Source: Deltaproteobacteria bacterium (GTDB lineage Bacteria > Desulfobacterota > Desulfobulbia > Desulfobulbales > Desulfobulbaceae). From it: DNA of 12,783 nt. Location: contig JAJRVA010000072.1 of assembly GCA_024277485.1 (NCBI GenBank), positions 1 through 12,783 on the forward strand, given 5' to 3'. Position 1 is the first letter of the stretch. The number at the start of each line of letters is the position of its first letter. Under the pieces are notes generated by a model that made no database searches, was not told the origin of the DNA, and saw nothing but the letters and a program-made list of their open reading frames with translations. Shown here one piece after another: positions 8,439 to 12,783 of this stretch. The translations under genes were made by a program, and so were the position numbers.

Positions 8439-8831
8439 ATGGAAATCGTCCTCAGGTTGTGCAGTATCGGTTTGGGAGGCTTTATCGGCGCCATCTTCAG
8501 GTATCTCGTCAGCGGCTGGGTACAGGACCGCTCAGGTTCCATTGCCTTTCCTTTCGGGACCTTGTCTGTTAACCTTGTCGGTTGTTTCATTATCGGACTT
8601 TTGACCTTCCTGGTCGAGACCAGATCTTTCTTTTCAGTGGAAACCAGGTCTTTTCTTTTTATCGGCCTGTTGGGCTCCTTTACCACTTTTTCAACCTTTG
8701 GCAACGAGACCCTGGTACTCATCCGCGGGGGGCGCATGGACATGGCAGCTCTCTATACCGGCCTGCACGTTATTGCCGGGGTGTTCATGGTCTGGCTGGG
8801 CAGGCTGGCAGCATCCGGCATCTGGAGATAA
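8439..8831 (+). CDS. crcB: CrcB/Fluc fluoride ion channel
   Basis: This is a 130-residue, four-helix membrane protein of normal family length. Diagnostic motifs are GGFIGAIFRY (residues 13-22), GTLSVNLVGCF (40-50) with the pore Asn45, and the fluoride-coordinating FTTFSTF at 81-87. Dimeric Fluc channels release cytoplasmic fluoride, which protects enolase and pyrophosphatase. ATG 8439 lies six bases after the AsmA-like stop with no good Shine-Dalgarno, so translational coupling is likely. I see no crcB-type fluoride riboswitch in the few bases upstream. Residues 59-74 contain a near-duplicate, VETRSFFS then VETRSFLF, in the loop between helices 2 and 3, although the overall helix spacing is normal. 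Confidence 0.95.
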   Translation: MEIVLRLCSIGLGGFIGAIFRYLVSGWVQDRSGSIAFPFGTLSVNLVGCFIIGLLTFLVETRSFFSVETRSFLFIGLLGSFTTFSTFGNETLVLIRGGRMDMAALYTGLHVIAGVFMVWLGRLAASGIWR

Positions 8832-8833
8832 AA

Positions 8834-9178
8834 ATGGAACTACCTCAGGAAGGATACCTCCTTCGCATCATTATTGGAGAGAGTGACCGTCATGAAGGAA
8901 CACCGCTGTATGAATGGATTGTGGTCAAGGCGCGGGAATACGGGGTGGCCGGGGCGACGGTTGTCCGTGGCATGATGGGGTATGGCGCCAACAGCCGGAT
9001 CAAGACCACCTCCATTCTCCGTCTCTCAGAGGATCTGCCGGTCATCATCGAGATGATTGACACAAAAGAGATGCTGGAACAGTTCCTGGAGATTCTTGAT
9101 CCGGTCCTCAACGAAGGGCTCGTCACGTTTGAGAAAATGCATATCCGCATGTACAGGAGCGGCGACTCTCCGGCCTGA
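8834..9178 (+). CDS. DUF190 family protein (PII-like fold)
   Basis: This is a 114-residue soluble protein starting at ATG 8834, two bases after the crcB stop, with GGAG at 8824-8827 as the ribosome binding site. Upstream in-frame starts would overlap crcB extensively and are rejected. Family features are LLRIIIGESDRHEGTPLYE at the N-terminus, then AREYGVAGATVVRGMMGYG, then LSEDLPVIIEMIDT. DUF190 proteins have a ferredoxin-like, PII-related fold, and their genes are repeatedly found next to or fused with crcB. The tight spacing here fits a joint role in fluoride handling. The biochemical function is unknown, and a regulatory or ligand-sensing role is inferred from fold and neighbourhood only. 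Confidence 0.9.
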   Translation: MELPQEGYLLRIIIGESDRHEGTPLYEWIVVKAREYGVAGATVVRGMMGYGANSRIKTTSILRLSEDLPVIIEMIDTKEMLEQFLEILDPVLNEGLVTFEKMHIRMYRSGDSPA

Positions 9179-9224
9179 TTTCCCTCTTTGCACTTCCCAA
9201 GATCGCACAACCTGCAACTTTACA

Positions 9225-9247
9225 AACTTGATAACTTGATAAACTTT
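9225..9247 (+). repeat. Tandem AACTTGAT repeat upstream of the flavoprotein gene
   Basis: Two exact head-to-tail copies of AACTTGAT lie at 9225-9232 and 9233-9240, followed by a partial copy, AAACTTT (9241-9247). The repeat occupies the AT-rich middle of the 94-base gap before the oxidoreductase gene, 26 bases before its start codon. It could be an operator or a promoter -10 region (TTGATAA is TATAAT-like), but no well-spaced -35 was found. The repeat itself is certain; its function is not. Confidence 0.5.
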
Positions 9248-9260
9248 CAACGTACTGTTC

Positions 9261-9266
9261 AGGAGG
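9261..9266 (+). promoter_or_regulatory. Strong ribosome binding site AGGAGG deciding the start at 9273
   Basis: AGGAGG is complementary to the 16S tail and lies six bases before ATG 9273. A second ATG at 9268 is too close to the site and out of frame, so 9273 is the start. The other left-block genes have weaker sites, which fits a separately transcribed, well-translated gene. Confidence 0.8.
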
Positions 9267-9272
9267 AATGAA

Positions 9273-10910
9273 ATGTCGAAAAAAATTGTTATTATCGGAG
9301 GGGTTGCGGCCGGGCCCAAGGCGGCGTGCCGCCTGAAAAGGCTTCAGCCGGAATGGGACATCACGGTTATTGACCAGGACAGTCTCATCTCGTACGGCGG
9401 CTGCGGCATTCCTTACTATGTGTGCGGCGACGTCTCGGATGAAAAGGAGCTCCGCTCCACCAGCTTCCACATGGTCAGGGATGAACACTTCTTTGCAACC
9501 GCAAAGGGGGTGACCGTCCGGACAAGGACGCGGGCCATGCGTATTGACCGGCAGGAAAAAACAGTTTATGTCAAAAACCTCGATTCCGGCGAAGAGAGCC
9601 GGATACCCTATGACAGGCTGTTGCTGGCCACAGGGGCACAACCGGTTGACCTGCCCATACCCGGAGTCGATCTTGACGGAGTTTTTTCCATTGCCAACCT
9701 GCATCGGGCCATCGAGATAAAGGAAAGGATTGCCAAAGGCAAGGTGAGCAGGGCCGTGGTTGTCGGCGGCGGGGCCATCGGTATCGAGATGGCCGAGGCA
9801 TTCACCGACCTCTGGGGCGTGGAGACCACCCTGGTCGAGTACATGGACCAGCTGCTGCCGAAAATTGTTGACCTGGAGTTTGCCGCCATGCTGGAGACTC
9901 ACCTGAAGGAAAAAGATGTGCAGGTTCTCACCGGTGAGTCGGCCACGGAAATTATCGGCAACGCTGACGGCAGGGTGACAGCCGTCAAAACGGGCCACCG
10001 GGAGATCCCGGCGGATATGGTTATCATGGCCGTGGGAGTGCGACCCCGCAGTAATCTGGCCCGTGACGCGGGTCTCATGGTTACGCCCTGGGGGGGAATA
10101 AAGGTCAATCACAGGCTGCAGACCTCGGATCCGGACATCTATGCCGCCGGTGACTGTATCGCCACGGTCAACCTGGTGACCGGCAAGGAGAAGGTCAAGG
10201 TCCAAGACGCCTACAGCATGCGTTCGACACCGCAGGTCATCGGCGCCGCCCGTGACCAGATGCGCTGGACGCGTTCGCAGGTCGAGATCGAGGCCAACGG
10301 CGTCGGCGACAACCCGATTTTTTTGCCCGAGGATGACGTGGTGCTGACCGGTGCGAATTTCCAGGGCACCCCTGTGAGCCTTCCGGTCGACACCCTCGGC
10401 GCCGCAGTCACGATGGTCTGCGTGCTCTCCGAACGACGTCTCAACCGTCTCACGAACCCGGCGTTGTCGGTCGGCTTACCTCCTTTCCTGACCAAAGGCG
10501 CCGGCATGTTTTCGGGCCTCATGCTGTGCCAGTACACCGCTGACATGCAGATTGTCGAGCAGAAGATCCTGTCGGCGCCGGCCTATATCCAGTCGATTCC
10601 TGCGGCCGCCGATCAGGAGGACTTTGTGTCGATGGGCATGAACTCGTCCCTTAAGACACGGCAGATCCTCGACACAGCCTGCGGCGTGCTCGGTATCGAA
10701 CTCATGGCGGCCGCCCAGGCGCTTGACTTGCGCGACTACACCCCTGGGCACGGCACCCGGGCGGCACACGCCGCGGTTCGTGAGCACGTTGAGTACCTTG
10801 ATGTCGATCGTCCGTTGTACCGCGACCACAACGCGATGCGTGATGCGGTCAAGGCCCTCGACGTGTTGCGCGCGGTCGAATCCGAGGTGGGTGAGCTTGC
10901 GACGTACTGA
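9273..10910 (+). CDS. In-frame chimera: NADH oxidase/CoA-disulfide reductase-like N-terminus joined to an ammonia-lyase C-terminus
   Basis: This is a 545-residue frame with two unrelated halves. Residues 1-307 are a pyridine nucleotide-disulfide reductase: FAD-binding GGVAAG at 9-14, redox Cys44 in SYGGCGIPYY, the NAD(P)H-binding VVVGGGAIGIEMAE at 162-175, and the second FAD motif YAAGDC at 290-295. This matches NADH oxidase/CoA-disulfide reductases, which should continue with a dimerisation domain opening with a PLGS-like motif. Instead, from about residue 309 the sequence is the C-terminal half of a histidine/aromatic amino acid ammonia-lyase: VQDAYSMR (Tyr314 and Arg317, equivalent to Tyr280 and Arg283 of Pseudomonas HutH), ANF (Phe363, equivalent to Phe329), SERR, and DQED (Glu449, equivalent to Glu414). 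The MIO-forming Ala-Ser-Gly is absent. Arginine codons shift from 8 AGG of 20 before the join to 0 of 15 after it. I believe this is an assembly chimera of two real genes; neither half should be functional as joined. Confidence 0.85.
   Translation: MSKKIVIIGGVAAGPKAACRLKRLQPEWDITVIDQDSLISYGGCGIPYYVCGDVSDEKELRSTSFHMVRDEHFFATAKGVTVRTRTRAMRIDRQEKTVYVKNLDSGEESRIPYDRLLLATGAQPVDLPIPGVDLDGVFSIANLHRAIEIKERIAKGKVSRAVVVGGGAIGIEMAEAFTDLWGVETTLVEYMDQLLPKIVDLEFAAMLETHLKEKDVQVLTGESATEIIGNADGRVTAVKTGHREIPADMVIMAVGVRPRSNLARDAGLMVTPWGGIKVNHRLQTSDPDIYAAGDCIATVNLVTGKEKVKVQDAYSMRSTPQVIGAARDQMRWTRSQVEIEANGVGDNPIFLPEDDVVLTGANFQGTPVSLPVDTLGAAVTMVCVLSERRLNRLTNPALSVGLPPFLTKGAGMFSGLMLCQYTADMQIVEQKILSAPAYIQSIPAAADQEDFVSMGMNSSLKTRQILDTACGVLGIELMAAAQALDLRDYTPGHGTRAAHAAVREHVEYLDVDRPLYRDHNAMRDAVKALDVLRAVESEVGELATY
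10179..10208 (+). other. Junction between reductase and ammonia-lyase sequence (probable misassembly breakpoint)
   Basis: Codons to about Lys305 (VNLVTGK) fit the reductase family, and codons from about Lys309 or Val310 (VQDAYS) fit the lyase family. The join therefore lies in roughly 10185-10202, within the repetitive purine-rich AAGGAGAAGGTCAAGGT. A short low-complexity word shared by two genomes is a typical place for an assembler to cross over. The exact base cannot be set without the two parent sequences. Confidence 0.75.
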
Positions 10911-10913
10911 AGA

Positions 10914-11039
10914 GGTCTCGCTAGATCCTCGCCGAAAAGCCCTGAAGTGACCATCGGAGCGCGGGCGCGTCGCCCGCGCTTCGATAGACGTTTCTCTTCC
11001 AAGGGGTTTGGGAATGCCTTTTCGGCGAGGGTCTCGCTA
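10914..11039. repeat. MITE-like repeat structure: direct repeats bracketing a 13-base inverted repeat
   Basis: A 10-base direct repeat GGTCTCGCTA occurs at 10914-10923 and 11030-11039. Just inside lies a perfect 13-base inverted repeat, CCTCGCCGAAAAG at 10927-10939 and CTTTTCGGCGAGG at 11018-11030. A strong hairpin (10953-10985) lies between the arms. The layout resembles a target duplication plus terminal inverted repeats around a roughly 107-base non-coding insertion. However, three extra bases (GAT) separate repeat and arm on the left only, and the right arm shares one base with its repeat. Alternatives are a species-specific intergenic palindrome or a bidirectional transcription-end structure. 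It lies wholly in the right block, between convergent genes. Confidence 0.45.
10953..10985. terminator. Very strong hairpin, probable bidirectional terminator
   Basis: ATCGGAGCGCGGGCG pairs with CGCCCGCGCTTCGAT across a three-base CGT loop, a 15-pair stem with one G-U pair. It sits 42 bases after the lyase stop and 88 bases before the end of the minus-strand membrane gene. A pyrimidine-rich run (TTTCTCTTCC) starts five bases downstream on the + strand. High-GC bacteria often use such stems with poor T-tracts. Its place between convergent genes fits termination from both sides. Confidence 0.6.
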
Positions 11040-11072
11040 TGCGTCCCGTGTCATGCATCGGGTCCTCTGACC

Positions 11073-11306
11073 TCATCGCCGGCTGTTCTTCGCTTGCATA
11101 GATGCTGCGATGATCAGGATGGCGCCGGGTACGGAGAACAGGATCGCCCCGGCGCCGAGCATTGCGCCGGTAATCATCACCGTGTCCTCCTCGGAGTAGT
11201 TGACCGCTCCGACGGCGACCAGGACAAAACATGCGGCGCTGGCCAGCGTGAGCAGCGCCGCGGGAAGGCAACCACATCCGATGCCGGCCTTGGCGAGATT
11301 GTCCAT
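11073..11306 (-). CDS. Small hypothetical membrane protein
   Basis: This is a 77-residue minus-strand protein. I chose the ATG at 11306-11304 because GGAGGGG lies about 8 bases upstream on the minus strand. An upstream in-frame start at 11363 would add 19 residues with no hydrophobic character. Two membrane helices are visible, about residues 13-34 (ALLTLASAACFVLVAVGAV region) and 45-68 (ITGAMLGAGAILFSVPGAILIIAA), joined by a short acidic loop NYSEED. The N-terminal helix begins with a GCGCLP motif. The tail QAKNSRR is basic. I recognise no family. It lies 80 bases downstream of the IMP dehydrogenase-family gene on the same strand and could be cotranscribed, but an intervening hairpin makes that uncertain. 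The good start signal and clean two-helix pattern support it as a real gene. Confidence 0.65.
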   Translation of the reverse strand: MDNLAKAGIGCGCLPAALLTLASAACFVLVAVGAVNYSEEDTVMITGAMLGAGAILFSVPGAILIIAASMQAKNSRR

Positions 11307-11332
11307 CGTCGAGTCCCCTCCATCAGAATACA

Positions 11333-11361
11333 GGAAGCGCGGTGGGATTGCGGGCGCTTTC
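11333..11361 (-). terminator. Weak hairpin between the two minus-strand genes
   Basis: GGAAGCGC (11333-11340) pairs with GCGCTTTC (11354-11361), with one G-U pair and a 13-base loop, 26 bases after the IMP dehydrogenase-family stop. On the minus strand it is followed by TGTATTCTG rather than a T-tract, so it may be an attenuator, an RNA-stability element or chance. Confidence 0.25.
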
Positions 11362-11386
11362 ACTGCGGTCGGACGCGACCCGGCGT

Positions 11387-12783
11387 CTACCTCTCGAAGG
11401 ACTCACGGCGGGCAGCGTCGCTCAGCGGTACGAGGAACTCGAACGGATCCTGCAGCACCTTCTCCTGCGTTGCCTCCAACGAACGTTCGCCGGCGTAGCT
11501 GACGGACGACTGCAGGTGACCGCGCATGCGGCGCAGAACATCGACGACGCTGCCCTTGTACGGGACCTGGATCTCCTGTCCTTCTGAGGGAGTTTCAAGG
11601 GCATCGTCAAGCTCTCCGTGGTTCTCTCCGTCGTACAACGACTGGAAGACCGCCTGCGGAGAGGTCATGCCGCGGTAGATCTTCTTCTTGGTCTGGGTGG
11701 CCGGGTCCTCGATGACTCGCCCTGGCGCCTCGTCGGTTCCTGAAAGGGCCGAGCCCAACATCACCGTCGAGGCGCCGCACATCAGGGCGAGGAAGAGGTC
11801 CTTGTGGTGGGTGACGCCTCCGTCAGCGATGATTGGCAAGCTCTCTCCGACGGCACACCAGGCTTCACGGATTGCCTGCAGCTGCGGAACGCCGGCCGCG
11901 GTTTCCAGACGGGTGCGGCAGCCGCGCCCTGGCCCGACGCCGACCTTGACCGCGTCGGCTCCGCATTCTGCGAGGTATGATGCGCCGTCGCCGGTGGCGA
12001 CGTTGCCGCATACCAGGGGTACATCTCCGAAATCACAACGTATGGCTTCGATCGCGTCTGACATGATCTTGGAATGGCCGTGAGCGATGTCGACGACCAG
12101 GCAATCTGCTTGGGCCTCGATCAGCGCAGCCGCACGTTCGAGGTAATCGCCCCGCGCTCCGATGGCGGCGCCCACGAGCAGCCGGCCCTTGTTGTCCTTG
12201 GCTGAGAAGGGGCGACTCCGCAGGTAGTGCAGGTCGCGCATTGTGATGAGGCCCTGTATGCGACGACCGGCATCCACCAGCGGCAACCTCTCGACGCGCC
12301 GCCGAAACATCAGGTTTTCCGCCTCGTCCTCCGATATGCCTGGCGGGCTGGTCAGCAAGCTGCCGACCGGGGTCATGAAGTCGTCAACCGGACGTTCCTC
12401 GTCCTCTGGACGCCATGGCATGTCGCGGGCGGTGAGCAGGCCGGCGAGGATCCCTCCGCCATCGTGCTCCTCAATCAGGAGGGCGTTGATCGAGTGCTTT
12501 CGCGCAAGCGCCCTGGCCTCGCTGATGCTGGTTCCACGTGCGATGCGCCATGGATCCTCGATGACGGCGCCATGACTTCGTTTGACCCGGCGAACCATCT
12601 CGGCCTGCAGCTCGACGGGCTGTGCGCGGTGGATGATGCCGATGCCGCCTTCGAGGGCGACGGTCTGTGCCATTTCGTCTTCGGTCACGCTGTCCATATT
12701 GGCCGAGACGATTGGCAAGCCGAGCTTGAGGGTGCGGGTTAGGTGTGCGCACAGGTCGACGGCCTTTCGAGTCTCACTGTCGC
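11387..12783 (-). CDS. IMP dehydrogenase/GMP reductase family protein with CBS domains (guaB-like), N-terminus off the window
   Basis: The minus-strand frame runs from the right edge to TAG at 11389-11387. The TTG codon at 12718 is not the start, because the frame continues with 21 more family-like residues to the edge (VDLCAHLTRTLKLG before LPIVSANMDSVTE). About 464 residues are visible, and roughly 25-45 are missing. Counting the TTG-coded Leu as 1: NAD-site MDSVTE at 8-13, two CBS motifs at about 52-165, VDIAHGHS at 209-216, catalytic loop GVGPGRGCRTR at 260-270 with candidate Cys267, phosphate-binding DGG at 299-301 and GSALSGTDEAPG at 322-333, flap YRGMTS at 348-353, and VPYKG at 385-389. 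IMP dehydrogenase makes XMP from IMP in guanine synthesis. The usual GSxCTTR loop is changed, and the DRYFQ flap segment with the Arg-Tyr pair is not seen, so IMP dehydrogenase versus GMP reductase is unresolved. Confidence 0.88.
   Translation of the reverse strand, partial: DSETRKAVDLCAHLTRTLKLGLPIVSANMDSVTEDEMAQTVALEGGIGIIHRAQPVELQAEMVRRVKRSHGAVIEDPWRIARGTSISEARALARKHSINALLIEEHDGGGILAGLLTARDMPWRPEDEERPVDDFMTPVGSLLTSPPGISEDEAENLMFRRRVERLPLVDAGRRIQGLITMRDLHYLRSRPFSAKDNKGRLLVGAAIGARGDYLERAAALIEAQADCLVVDIAHGHSKIMSDAIEAIRCDFGDVPLVCGNVATGDGASYLAECGADAVKVGVGPGRGCRTRLETAAGVPQLQAIREAWCAVGESLPIIADGGVTHHKDLFLALMCGASTVMLGSALSGTDEAPGRVIEDPATQTKKKIYRGMTSPQAVFQSLYDGENHGELDDALETPSEGQEIQVPYKGSVVDVLRRMRGHLQSSVSYAGERSLEATQEKVLQDPFEFLVPLSDAARRESFER

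Noticed and set aside
8582..8833. An 84-residue extension of the DUF190 frame into crcB
   Set aside because: It lies out of frame inside crcB. The family begins with the short segment at ATG 8834, which has its own GGAG.
9123..10205. A 360-codon open frame on the minus strand, antisense to the reductase half
   Set aside because: It mirrors the coding strand of a clearly recognisable flavoprotein and has no family motifs of its own. High third-position GC removes stops from the antisense frame.
9273..10910. A new bifunctional redox/ammonia-lyase enzyme
   Set aside because: Each half lacks essential parts of its fold or active site, and composition shifts at the join. A chimera explains this better.
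11200..12742. Several + strand open frames over the IMP dehydrogenase-family gene
   Set aside because: They are shadows of a strongly conserved minus-strand protein in GC-rich DNA.
1..12783. CRISPR array, tRNA, rRNA or phage defence cassette
   Set aside because: No regularly spaced repeats, cloverleaf sequences, ribosomal RNA words, integrase, transposase or defence-type proteins were seen on either strand.

Overview
The window reads as two unrelated blocks joined inside one open reading frame. The left block (1 to about 10,190) has moderate GC (47% by hand count at 4981-5040), and every gene is on the + strand. Gene types and protein style (radical SAM/B12-type protein, FetAB-like exporter, AsmA-like giant protein, CrcB plus DUF190, long NADH-oxidase-like flavoprotein) suggest a Desulfobacterota organism, perhaps Desulfobulbales-like. 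That placement is inferred from family resemblance, not from a search. The right block (about 10,200 to 12,783) is GC-rich (72% by hand count at 12121-12180), avoids AGG/AGA arginine codons in the stretch I checked, and looks like a high-GC bacterium, possibly an actinobacterium.

Left block, in order: the C-terminal 270 residues of a radical SAM protein (1-813); a membrane sensor histidine kinase overlapping its end (794-2269); a GT-B glycosyltransferase-like protein related to the N-terminal half of L-arabinokinases (2281-3402); an ABC ATPase and UPF0014 permease matching the FetA/FetB metal exporter (3380-3994 and 3991-4788, with overlapping ends); a 188-base gap with a small hairpin and direct repeats; a 1,151-residue inner-membrane-anchored AsmA-like protein (4977-8432); and a fluoride-channel crcB gene (8439-8831) tightly followed by a DUF190 gene (8834-9178). 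Spacings of a few bases, or overlaps, suggest polycistronic transcription within 794-4788 and 4977-9178. A 94-base gap with an 8-base tandem repeat and a strong ribosome binding site precedes a CoA-disulfide reductase/NADH-oxidase-like gene.

That flavoprotein frame (9273-10910) is the most striking object. Residues 1 to about 307 are an FAD/NAD(P)H reductase, and residues from about 309 to 545 are the C-terminal half of a histidine/aromatic amino acid ammonia-lyase. Each half lacks an essential part of its own family: the reductase lacks its dimerisation domain, and the lyase lacks the MIO-forming Ala-Ser-Gly region. Arginine codon use changes at the join and the gene content changes beyond it. 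A metagenomic assembly chimera is therefore much more likely than a novel fusion enzyme.

Right block: after the lyase end there is a compact repeat structure (10914-11039) with near-terminal direct repeats, a 13-base inverted repeat and a very strong internal hairpin. Two minus-strand genes follow, a 77-residue two-helix membrane protein (11073-11306) and an IMP dehydrogenase/GMP reductase family protein with CBS domains and an atypical catalytic loop (11387 to beyond the right edge). I found no tRNA, rRNA, CRISPR array or convincing prophage or defence system.
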